In this document: positions 12,793-24,370 of the stretch, one piece after another
Layout of the letters: each line of letters opens with the position of its first letter
Position numbering within the stretch: position 1 is the first letter of the stretch
Source: Tethya wilhelma
Taxonomy: Eukaryota; Porifera; Demospongiae; Tethyida; Tethyidae
DNA: 64,000 nt
Assembly: GCA_964030475.1 (NCBI GenBank)
Contig: CAXIPT010000001.1
Span: forward strand, 17,404,269-17,468,268
Direction: 5' to 3'
The notes under the pieces: generated by a model
The model's input: the letters and a program-made list of their open reading frames with translations, nothing else
Databases searched by the model: none
Told to the model about the DNA's origin: nothing
Position numbers and translations under genes: made by a program

Positions 12793-12997
12793 GATGATCC
12801 TGATCACTTGTTAACACATCTAACACCATGTCAATTTCTATCCACTAACACAACTAACAGAGTTGAATATACACTCAAAACCTTGATGCTGATCACTTTG
12901 TACATGTACAATGTCACTAAATTTTGATAGATCTGCTTAAAAGGCAACATTACAAAATGGAAACTAAATCATTGCAATGGGAGTGGCTATATATGTC
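12793..12997. other. Convergent 3' ends of PPP1R36-like and TTLL5
   Basis: Only 205 bp lie between the two stop codons, so the 3' UTRs probably overlap. No further coding sequence is seen. Confidence 0.6.
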
Positions 12998-15900
12998 CTA
13001 GAATGTACCTGTGTGTGAATGGGAGAGTTGATGTTGGGTTTTGAAATGTGCTGATGAACTTCCTGGTGAATGTGAACTGGGAGATTGGTGTCGGAGTGAG
13101 GGAGGGGTGAAACTATGGTAATGCTGCATTTGAATGTACTGTGCTATTGCTTGATTGTGTTCCTGGATTCTCTGGAGCAAGTCTTCAGAGGGAGACATCT
13201 CCTGTTCCATGGATGACCTTCTCACACTCTTGGCTGTGCTGTGTTCACAGTAATCCAGAGCACTATAAGACCCTGACCTCCTACCATGGTGGTTTGTAGC
13301 AGTGCTCTTCTCATGACCACTCATGGTAGCTGTTGAGTGGCTCTTTAATCTACCAGGTGTGTTTCCTTGCAAGACCGCACCAGGTGAAGAGGAGCTGGGT
13401 CTTCTCCTCCTGTGTGACGATGAGTCCTCCAAATGTGAGCTGTGTCTTCTCTTCAAGGTCACTCCCAAGGGGGGTGTGCTGTTATTACAGTTGTTAGCGT
13501 TGCTTTTCAGTACTTTTACATTGACAGTATTCCTCGTCTTTCCCTTTGCCTTGGTTACTAATGGTGGTCTTTTTCTCAAAGTAGTGGAGGAGTTTTCGTC
13601 ATTGTTCAGTTTCTGTGTTGAACTGTGTCTGTGTGTGAGTCTCTCCAGTGCTCTTGTGATGGACTCCTCACTACTGGCAGGGTGCAGAGGGGGGTGGAGC
13701 TTGACAGAGGCTGCAAGAAGGTTCAGTTTACAGTAAAATTTATATTATTGGCTGGCATTTGATTTGGTGATTTTGCTCTGACTGCTAGTTATATGCCAAA
13801 ATTTTTATCAGAGTGGCATTAACACGAATTGATGCATACTTATTAATTGTAAAATTAACTTTTTTTAGTTAATATTTCAACATTTACACTAGTACTACAG
13901 TATATACGGTATACAAATGACTTACATTTCTTCTTGATTTTTAAGGAGTTTGGTTTCATTACTGTTAATGACAATTAGATAAATACAGAAGTAATTATTG
14001 ATCGCAACATTAGATACTATAGATAGTGTATAATATTAATAATGCATGAAAGGGAAAAACTGGCATTTAAAGCAATATATACATTTACGCACAAATTGCT
14101 TGACTAACCTGACTGAGCATATGGACTGACATATGGTTTGATCTTAGACACAATCACAGCAGAGCTTGGTCTTGAGGATGGTCTTTTCAGAGACAGAGAA
14201 GAGCTCTGAAGAGAAGACAATCCATCTAAAGACAACAAAAAAAGATAGTCCACAATTTGATGCCAAAATCTGCACAATAACTACCAAAGGCTCAAAGTTA
14301 CTAGGCATTGCACGATGAAAGAAAAAAATACAGCCCCCCCCTGGAATTTCTGCTTAATGATGTAATTTGTTTGCTTTCCTAAAAATAGCTTACAGTGTCA
14401 TGCTCATTTGACAATGTATTGATTCAAATAAGGAATATAAAGCATAGTGAGTAGTAAAGTCACATCATGCTATATTGTATAATTTTGCAGGGCAATCAAG
14501 CTTACTAATGAGGTATTTCCCCAAAAATCACCTATACATAGATGAGTCGACTATATAAATGGTGACCAACTTTGAGTACAATTATAAGTATTCACTGTCA
14601 CGACAAGGATGGCACAGCCAGAGCATACATCGACAAGCAGCCGGCAAATTCGTGGATTTCTTGGAGGTGTACTAGGATTTGATCCATCAATTATTGCACT
14701 CAACACACAAGATCAACAATCCATTTCAGATATTGCAAAAGCAATCAAGTCATGTGAAGAGAGCAGTGACAACCTCAGAAGACAATGCCCACGATGGATT
14801 GCTAACAGAAAAGTAATCATCCTACAAATTCGAGAGCTAGCAGACGATATTGATTGGCATCACCGCAACATCAACATAGCACAGATTCCAACATCTGTCA
14901 TTGGTATTGGTGGTGGAGTTCTCTCAATTGTTGGGCTGGCCTTGATCCCTGTGACATTTGGAGCCTCTCTTGCACTCACTATCACTGGTGCTGCAGTTGG
15001 TGTTACTGCAGCAGGAGCAGGAATAGCAAACTCGGCAGTCGATATTGGAGTAAAGATTGCCAAAGGGAAAAAAGCAGAAAAGCTTGCTAGGGAGCACCAG
15101 ACAGAAACCGAAAAGGTTCTAAGTTTTGCTGATGAGGTGTTTATGCGTAGCAGTGCAGTTGCTGAGTTGTGTACCCCTAGATTGCTTTCTATACTGACAG
15201 ATATTTCAATTGTGAACAATGGAGTAGCAGCAAGATCAACAATCAGAGGACTGGTAACTTCAGGGATTATTCTGAAACAACTAGCCCACACGATCCCTAA
15301 AGCAGCAAAAGCAATTGCTGCATTACGGAAGTCTGTGGGAATATCTGTGGTTGCTGGTGCAGCTACTGTGAAGACAGCAGACTTAGCTGCTGATGCTGGT
15401 GCTGGGGCAGGTAAAGCTTTGGCTACAACAGGTGCAAAAGTTCTCAGAGGATTCGGATTTGCATTTAGCGCTGCTGGGATTCTTGTGGATGTAGTGTCAA
15501 TAGCAGTGACATCCTACGACCTAGCCACAGGCTCGAAAACCAAGGTTGCAAAACAGCTAAGGAATGTGGCTGATCAGCTAGAAAAGGAGATGAGAGTCAT
15601 TGCCCAAGTCAATGAAATGATCAATGCAGCATTTGATACTGACTAAAGTATATGTACCTTGCAATGGAACTTGATAGTTATTCTGCATGTGGTATTATGT
15701 TATTAAAATAAGTTTATAGAAAATTATTATTTAATCTTGGTGAAAGTATTTAATTTTAAATCTTTGTAAAAGTGAGTGCTGTAAAAACCCCAACAAAATT
15801 TCCCATCTCTCATACCATAATGCTACTATGTTTTGCATGTGCTTTATTTTTACACATTTTGCGAATAGAATAGCACTCACAAAATAAGAATGCAATACTT

Positions 15901-18665
15901 TAGAACATAATCACCTGTTCCTGCATTATGTACTGTTTGAAATGTTGCGTACTGACAAAGAAACATGGCCCTAGCTTTTCTCGACATCTTTAGCATTATG
16001 ATATTAGAATTGATTGAACCCAACTAATGAAGGCGCATGGATGCTAGTTTTGGACTATCTCTTTTTTCATTCAGTGACACATAGCCACTAAAAGTTATAG
16101 TATTGCATTCAAGTGCAGGCACATTTGACCCTAAATTTACTGCCAAATGAATAATATAATGTAAACAAGTGCATATAATTCTTGTCTCACCTGCAATTGA
16201 AATCTGGTGAGCAGTAAGTTTAGATGAAGAAGAATTCTTGGAACTGATTTTACAACATGACCTTTGCTTAGGTTGTTTGTCCTCCATTTTGAATCCAGCC
16301 AAAGACTTAGTGAGCAGGCTGAGAGACTCTTGCTGACTGACTGACAGTCCACTCGACTCTATCCCGTCCTCTTGGTATCTAGGGGTGGAGCATCTTTCAC
16401 CAACCCAATGGATACTAGGAGGTGGATGACTTCTCTCCCTTTCATGAAGAACTTGAGTTTCATCTCTACTGTCTCTACTGTCAGTTGAAGCATCTCCAGT
16501 ACTGCTGTCAGAAGCCAGGCTAGAGTCCAAGCTAACACTGCTCACTGGAATCCTATGTACAGTGGTACTTGAAGGAGTATCATTGCATAATGTAGATTGT
16601 GGTTCGAGATTGTGATCAAGACTGATTCCAGTTCTAGTATGGGAATGGTCCATGGTTGGAGGACTCATAGAAATGGAGTCACTAGATCCCAAGAATACTG
16701 ATGAGGATCGACTGTTGGTGGCATACACTCCCAGCACCTTCTCTAAGTCACTTTCTCTGAAAGAAAAAAAACAACAACCACATACATGTCACTCCCAGCT
16801 TACAAACAATTCCTTGATATGAGCTAAACCACTCACCTAGCTTGTACCAAGAAGGTATGAAGGACTTCAGATGAAAGAATCACTCCATTGGCAGCTGCTA
16901 CATTTTCATCTCTGCCTGTTTGTTCAGCTGTCTCCTGTATAGTTCCACCATGATGCTACTCCATTAGCAGTGATGCTGAAGAAAGATTACGATTATAATT
17001 TACCTTTTTGTAAAGCAGGATAAAGTCAGCCAACTGTCTTGCCAACAGTCTCTGCTGCTCTCTCAGAGGCAGTCTTGACTTTGGCTCAACCACAGTGAAG
17101 GGGGTCTTCAAGTTACTAGCTGCCTTCTTTAGGAAGGCCACCACAACATCAACTGCACCCTATATAAAAGGATAACATGTGAAAACATCACATGATATAT
17201 ATGGCAGTATGTCCATCAATTTAAAATGATTTCAGAATCACTATTCCACATAGTTCTTCAATTTCTACCATTACAATCTTACCTGTTGATTGGAAGATAC
17301 TTGTTTGCTTTCAGGTAAACTGCATAATTATGGTGGTAGAAGCAATGAAGATGTAAAATCTCTGACAAAACAATTTAGTGGATGCTATTAAGATTTCTGA
17401 CCTTGTTTCTATGACTAGCCTCTTCTGGACATGCTCCAAGTAGGAGGCAAAGACCTCACGAGCTTGAAACTTGCTGAAAGGATTAGAGAATTAAAACAAA
17501 TTAAGAATGAACAAAGAGTACATCCCTATTAATTATGAGCTGAGTGAGCAATGGGTCACCTTAGTCTTCCCACATTCTTGATCACATGATCGAGCAGAGC
17601 TGTCACATGATCATTAGCCACACATGTATCCTTGAATGGTTTTGGCACAGTCAAACCTTAAAACAAACAAAAAGGAGTCAAACAATAATTCATTGAGGTA
17701 TCCTTATTGCGTGTGGAAATGTGACAGGTATTTTCAAACATTGCTCACCACTCTGGTTGAGAGCTGAAGAGGTGCTGTACTTCACAGTGAAGGTGGAGGA
17801 AGGGGTTGGTTTGGTGAGCATGTGGTGGAAGAGCCTCCTGGTGTAGAGGTGTGTCCTTTGCCGGGGGTCGAGGCCAGTGGGACGATCGTGGAGGGGAACA
17901 TCAGAGAGGATGTCACCATCCTCTGAGAGACCCTGGAGTCTGGTGAGAGAAAGAAGAAAAAAAAGATTAAAGAATAACGATACAAGGAAGAGTACAGCAA
18001 AACAATTAAGAGTGGCTTGAACTGTTACTATGACAATTTGTACAAGTATTGAAGTAGTGTGTGCTGAGTGAATGCACTAAATATTGTGTACTTACCTTCT
18101 TTCAATAACAGAGGACAATGGAGCCGCCATTGAGAAGGCAGTCTTGACACTGAGGGAGAAAGAAAAGAACAGACATAGCTACCAGCTAAGTCTCAGTGAC
18201 AATCTTCAATCAAGGTAGAAGTATCATTGTGTACGTTACCTTTTAGGATAAAGTTGCTGGTGTAGCATGAAGTTCAAACGATCTCTGTCTTCTAAAAATG
18301 AGCTGTTGTGGTCAATTATATGAGAGAAAATACACATGATTGTATAAAAAAAACATAACCACATCCGTATTTAATTAATTGTAGGGAAATCCCCTTAACC
18401 TGTAAAGCTCCCAAGAGTCCTCCGATGGGAAGATTCTCACAAACCCTCCCCGTCTGGTGTACTCCTCCTTGGTCTCCCTCACGATGGCCACGTCCTCCGC
18501 TGAGAGACCCTGAGACACACCCCCACCGGACCTCCGCTGGAAGTGATTACAATCAGGGTACACATTTATAATAATATATGTAGTATGAGATGAACTTAAT
18601 CTCATTGGCCCTCTCCCAATGAATAGTAGAGAAAGAGAGAGGTTGGGAACAAGGCTAGGGAGAGA

Positions 18666-18734
<69 letters not shown>

Positions 18735-18873
18735 GGAACAAGGTATAGGTGTGACTGATACTGTTATAGAAGGGACACTTACTGTGCGGTGACTGCTGTG
18801 AGCAGGTTTGAGATCACCATATCTTGGACCGTCAGATCTGAATGGGTCCTGGAGAGTAATCCCTGGGGAATGG

Positions 18874-18924
<51 letters not shown>

Positions 18925-20060
18925 CAATCTACAAACAATGAGACGGAGGTTCACTGACCTGTCAGAGAGAGAAGATCAGCAACGAGATTGGACTTGATCC
19001 GCAGGTCAAGGGGAGCATCACTGAAACATAGAGCATTACAGTGCATTACAATAGAACCATACCTGTGTGACCCATGGTCAACATTACTACAACAACTGAA
19101 CTCTGCTCTGGGGATTCTCTCCTACACACAGTGTTAGTTTATACCCCAACATACATTAAAAACAACACGATGTTGTGACTGGTAAATCTTTAATGCATAG
19201 AGAGCTAATTTTGAATTATCCATTTAAAACTTCTGGCTAATGACAAAGACACCCTCAATGATACAAGTATGATTGTATACATGTATATTTGCTTCAATAA
19301 CTCACTGACCAGGCAACTGAGGGAGACAGGTTCACTTCGAGTATCCATGGTTGGAGGTGCTCATCAATAAGAATATCAAACCCAAAAAGCTCTGAAACAT
19401 AATAAAAGTCACTCTCATTACATCATACTTATTCATACAGAGTCTCTCAGCTCATTAGGAGCAGCTAATGCTGGGTGAGGCAATTAAAGTAGTACTTAGA
19501 ACATCTAGAACAGCTGCTAGTACAAATGTGATGTCAGAGGACACACATAGGTCATTCACACTCCGCAATAATTAATATGTCAATAGGCATTTGCAAATGG
19601 TAGAGTTGCTTAGAAACTCAAAACAGAAAGTATGTGATCCCATACAGAGTGTGTATCAAAAATCCAACATTTACAGTTTTTCCTGTAACTTTTAATAGGT
19701 AACTAGTTGCTGACAACTTGTGTGCGAGTACTAAGCCCAAAAGATTTCATTTATGCTAGAAGCTCACCAAAGCAGTTCCCCCTCTGTATCTGCAGGACTT
19801 TGGAGGCGGCCATGATGGGCACCTCTCCACAGATGATGGTCTTGATGATGACATCTTCCACACGCATCATCAGCTCCGTGACATTGATGCCATCTTCTTG
19901 AAGCTGTCTCAGGAGGGCCGACATGCTCCACTTGTTACCGTAGTCCTCGAGGGAGGGGTCCTCACACCTGTGAGGGGTGGAGGGTGTGAGGGTGTGAGGG
20001 TGGTGAGGGTGGAGTGTGGTATAGGAGGGGGAGGAAGTGTGGCGCCAGTGTGTGTGTGCG

Positions 20061-20110
<50 letters not shown>

Positions 20111-22940
20111 TGTGTAGGTGTTCTCTCTCACCTGACAAAGCCCTCGCTCATCTTGTTTACACTGTAGTTGGTGAGGTGCATGCATCGATTGTCCAGCTGT
20201 TCACTGGCACCTTCGTATCGCACAGTAGCAAAACGAGTAAGCCCCTCTTCGTAAAGATAGATCTTAAGAGGATTGAAGGAGGTCACAGCCACATACAACC
20301 TCAAGTCAAACTTGTAGCCTGGCAAGATTAAAGAGATAAAAGACAAAACAAGAAGAGAATTAAACTTGCAAGTTGTGCTAGTAGCTAGAAAGGATGATAA
20401 ACAAATTGAAACCCTCCCAACAAAGATACAAGTATGAGTGTGGGAAGACCATAAACCAATGTGTCCATAAAACTCACAGAAAAGTATTTTAGCCTGACTA
20501 CCATATTCAGTGGGTCTAGAATGTAATAAAAACAGCTGTCAATATAATTATGTAGTATCTACCAAAATAATTGGGGAATTTGGCTGCTTTCCTTATTAAA
20601 CAGAAGCCCCTACATGGACAGCAAACACTGTCATGGCTCATGTAGCTAGTACTAGTTCAGGCATTGCACAGGACAGCTGCTCAACCTAGCAACCGATACA
20701 CCATGACCCATGCAACAACACTGCTGTTTGTGTAGTCAGTATGGTACATCATTAAGGTGCTCTCTCTCTCTCCCTCTCTGCACATATACTTGTATGCACA
20801 CATACAAATTTTTAGAAACACACACACACACACACATACACACATCTTTCAGCAACTATCACAAAAAATTTTAGTTACCAATTAGTAGCTGTGGAATGTT
20901 AATTGATTAGACCTTACATCATTAGCCTTCCAGAAATACAAAAGCTCATCAAAAAGAGATGATAACTGGCTGGAATTAGATTGACAGCAACCACTATAGC
21001 TAGCCATTGTACAACCATTCCCCATTCCACTTTGATTGTTCTTGAACAACCATTTATAGTGGTATGCACAGGGTTGCCATGGAAATGAATGCATGTTGTA
21101 CATTTACAGGGAGATTGAGAGAAAGAAAGGGATCATTGGAGACCATTAAACAGCCTTGTCTGTCTGTGACTGCAAACTGGATATCTCTAGATAGCTCAAA
21201 TTCACTAGCCATAAATGAAGTGTTAGTGAAGTATAAGGTGCTCTTACCATCCACACAGAGAGGGTTCTGGATGTACTTTGACACCACAATATTTTCATCC
21301 TTAGGCAATTGGTTTGGCTGGAAGTAAACAATTAGAGGACAAAAGGAGTGCTAACAAGATGGCTGGCTTAGGCAAGCAGTGACTTACATGGTTGATGAGA
21401 GAGATGCCTCTTCCTCTGGACAAGGAGGTGGGCTTGATGATCCAAGTTCCTCTCAGCTTCCTGTAGGCGGCTACAGAGACAGACATAACAAACAGAGAGG
21501 CTTCCCACGTCTTCCCAACAACAGTATTGCTACAAGAAATGCATGCATTTTTAAAGTGATGGCATGTAAAAACTTTTATGTGCCATCATAAAATATTGGG
21601 TTCCAGAATTAACTAAAGGGTGCTTTGACAATTCTGCCAATGACTTCAAAAATTAATGGTTCTAAAAGGTTACATTGCTTACTAAACTTATCACACAACA
21701 ATTAATGTACAATTGGTGTAGACTTGGCAACCAATGAATAACCCTTTGCCTCAATGAACACATGTGCATTTCTTTCACAGTAAAGTACAATGTGAAAGGA
21801 GACCATGGTTGCTAGGCTCAGGGGAAGGGATCAATTAGAGTAGCTGTGTTAGGTACAACTACAAACATCATCTTCCTGTCTAGTTCTGCTGTATACAAAC
21901 TCACTCACAGGTAAAATGGTTGACTTCCTCAGGCAAGATGAACGTCTTTGGTACAATATTGAAGTGCTTGACACCCTGGTCACGGATGTGGAGAAGTCAG
22001 AGAACAAAATGTCAAATTTGTGAGACCATGACTACAATAACAGCATAGCAATACGTACCTTTAATTTTTGCATTCGTCTGACATTTTCAACCAATTTGTC
22101 TTTTCTAGTGATCTCAGAGCATCTAGACACACACACAGAAGACATTACAGCAATACAATCCATAGATAATATATGGAGTATATTATCTATGCACAGACAG
22201 ACAGAGAATGGGGTACAAATTCTTTCTGTGCAGCTACTCACCGTGGAAAATGGTTGACTTTTTGGAAAGGTTTCAAGTTTCGAAACATGCGAGGATGGTG
22301 GGTCCCAGACCAGAGCAGATTGAAGTTTGAGCTACCAGAAGACACCTGATGGGAGAAACAAGGCACTAACTAGCTAACACTGCCCTAAGTGTCCATTTGG
22401 TGTTGGCAGTACATTTGACACTGTAGTTAGAGATGATATCAACTGAAATTATTGCATGCAGCAATGTACCTCTCTAAATCCATGAGCTAAAAGAGTAGTG
22501 GTCACTATTTTGTAGCTGGCTTGGCCAGGACCAAACTTGAAAGCCACTCTGTAAGGACCTGAGTAAAAAGAACGTGAAACTAAAGAGACTCTGTAGCTAC
22601 CATTCCATGCAAAATTTGTTCGTGTTTCTTTACTAGGGAAAGGTTGGGTGAGTGGTCCTGAGAGACTCTGTGCAATGTCAGAGTTGAATATCATCACCGG
22701 GAGCCGTCCACTTGGAGGGCCCACCATCACAACACTCACTTCAGCCGAGGTTGAACTGCATGCAAAGACATTTTATATAGGTGTGCAATAAACAGAACTG
22801 TTTCTCGAGCTGTGTCTTGCCTGTGTAGTCTAAAACCACAGACACACGCTAACAGCGGTCTCTTACCTTGGTTCCTCCACCAGCTCTCTGCTCGTGGCAT
22901 CTCCTTCTGACTCAGTATCAGTGTACTCAAACTCTTCCAT
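12998..22940 (-). CDS. TTLL5: Tubulin polyglutamylase TTLL5
   Basis: About 24 minus-strand exons. The first is 22867-22940 ([13 protein letters not shown]) and the second 22470-22755. Core exons lie near 22241-22347, 22059-22123, 21909-21976, 21388-21465, 21249-21317, 20133-20319, 19768-19970, 19306-19391 and 18958-19020. Tail exons follow to 16191-16756, 14109-14225 and 12998-13710. The ATP-grasp TTL core is visible: [72 protein letters not shown] and LEVNLSPS. The enzyme adds glutamate side chains to tubulin. Downstream, [42 protein letters not shown] and SSVFLG match the TTLL5-specific C-terminal region, which favours TTLL5 over other TTLLs. The Ser-rich tail is poorly conserved. The intron between 14225 and 16191 holds an intact ApoL-like gene on the opposite strand. 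Confidence 0.92.
14551..14560 (+). promoter_or_regulatory. TATA-like box of nested ApoL-like gene
   Basis: CTATATAAAT lies about 50 bp upstream of the ATG at 14609. It is the only good TATA match in this intron on the coding strand and supports an independent promoter. Confidence 0.5.
14609..15646 (+). CDS. Apolipoprotein L-like protein, intronless, nested in TTLL5 intron
   Basis: A single uninterrupted 345-residue frame. Residues about 90-147 form Gly/Ala-rich hydrophobic hairpins ([20 protein letters not shown]), typical of the ApoL membrane-inserting region. A second hydrophobic stretch (about 275-305) is followed by [20 protein letters not shown] and a C-terminal amphipathic helix, the arrangement seen at the ApoL family C-terminus. 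No signal peptide is evident, so it is probably intracellular and membrane-associated. ApoL proteins are lipid- or membrane-interacting, some forming ion-conducting pores; the function here is unknown. It runs antisense to its host gene. Lack of introns in an intron-dense neighbourhood suggests an origin by retroposition or an intronless family expansion. Confidence 0.82.
   Translation: MAQPEHTSTSSRQIRGFLGGVLGFDPSIIALNTQDQQSISDIAKAIKSCEESSDNLRRQCPRWIANRKVIILQIRELADDIDWHHRNINIAQIPTSVIGIGGGVLSIVGLALIPVTFGASLALTITGAAVGVTAAGAGIANSAVDIGVKIAKGKKAEKLAREHQTETEKVLSFADEVFMRSSAVAELCTPRLLSILTDISIVNNGVAARSTIRGLVTSGIILKQLAHTIPKAAKAIAALRKSVGISVVAGAATVKTADLAADAGAGAGKALATTGAKVLRGFGFAFSAAGILVDVVSIAVTSYDLATGSKTKVAKQLRNVADQLEKEMRVIAQVNEMINAAFDTD
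18660..18731. repeat. (GA)n microsatellite
   Basis: A pure AG dinucleotide tract of about 70 bp in a TTLL5 intron. Open frames read through it are artefacts. Confidence 0.95.
18875..18921. repeat. (TG)n microsatellite
   Basis: A dinucleotide run in the TTLL5 intron next to the exon ending near 18863. Confidence 0.95.
20050..20110. repeat. (TG)n microsatellite
   Basis: A dinucleotide run of about 60 bp in the TTLL5 intron between exons 20133-20319 and 19768-19970. The short intron is almost entirely G/T-rich simple sequence. Confidence 0.95.
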
Positions 22941-23269
22941 GCTTCACCTTGTTCAAATTTTGCAAAACTGTGAATTTCGACTCAGGAAGAGGATACCTTT
23001 TCCTGTGGAGACCATTACCATATCCTTAACGTGATTAGGATAAGGTCGTTAAAATTAAAAGCTTGAAAGAAGGTAGAGTAGACACTCTTGTTTTGAGTAT
23101 TCATATACAGCATGGGCATAAATTTGCAGCTTGCTTCCGGACTATCCCACTCCTAGGCATATCTGCATCAGGACAGTTGTCTGAAGGACTTCTGAAGCTC
23201 TATTTGTTTTTCTGTGCTACCATAAACTACTAGCAGCTGTCTAGTCTTCTCTTCAAAGAGAAGGCAGCC
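22941..23269. promoter_or_regulatory. Divergent promoter interval TTLL5 / gene A
   Basis: 329 bp separate the TTLL5 start (minus) from the gene A start (plus). It must hold both promoters and 5' UTRs. No strong core motif was recognised. Confidence 0.5.
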
Positions 23270-24336
23270 ATGAAGGTTAGTGGGTTGTATGTACTTTGCC
23301 ATGTCTGTCAGAGGCTTATTACATGTAATACATGTAACATGTAACATGTAGCATGCATGTACTCTGTGACAGTGAATTTGATTGCTGTGAATTTGAATAA
23401 ATCACAATACAGATATGATTACTCGATGACAAATGTGCACAGTTTTGTCACCATCCAGCATCATGCACACAGCTCAATACTAGTCCAGACCTATTTACAA
23501 TTATTTTACAGCTCAAAAATTCTGTGACTTTAACTGTATTAAACTGCTGGTCACAGAATTGCTAGTTAATTTGTGCTTGTTTGTGCTAGACTTTACACCA
23601 ATATTTGCACTATTTTGTGGCATTGTTTGGTAACCAATGGCTAATTAATTGACCGTTTGATCTTTTTTTTTCCCTCTCCAGCCTCAGACAAAACTTGTGT
23701 GGCTTGCAGGTAAGTGAGAGATATCCAATTTCATTGTGATTTGTGTAAACAAATCTCTTCTTTTTGGAGCAAGTAATGCAAAATATTTATCGTTGTAATA
23801 GATAATTTTGAGTAACTAACTCGATAAGTAGATGTGTTGTTTCAGACCACTTGCATTTCTTATGATTTACAAAAGTATAAATTTTTGCCATTGTTGATGC
23901 ATTTACACCAACGCCTTATCATGTGAACTTGTCTACGATAGGAATGTGAGCCCATATCAGGTAGGGTTCATGCATCACATTGATTAAGGTTATCATAGTA
24001 CAGTATAGTGGAGTGAGTGGGTCAGTAACGTGATTCAATTCCTTATGGAGTTGGAAGAATGTCCAATTGACACTGACAATTGTTGTGTAACAATTTTAAC
24101 ATGGATGATTGTTTTGATGGTCACCTACTCTCATAATGATGTTTTGTCTTCTCTGTTTCTATAGCATTGTTGTGCAGCCTCTATGTTGCAGCTGCCCAGG
24201 ATTCTAATGGTAAGGTACTATAATGGTATGGTATGGTATCTATTTAGTGTCATGGCAAACAGGCAAACAAGGCTGGCGTTACTAATTTAGTAGCTAATAT
24301 AGTACAATGACTGTGCATTTGGATCTGACTTTAGTG

Positions 24337-24370
<34 letters not shown>

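Noticed and set aside
18375..18938. Long minus-strand open frame through (GA)n and (CA)n tracts
   Set aside because: Only its 18402-18540 and 18781-18863 parts are TTLL5 exons; the rest is intronic microsatellite read-through.
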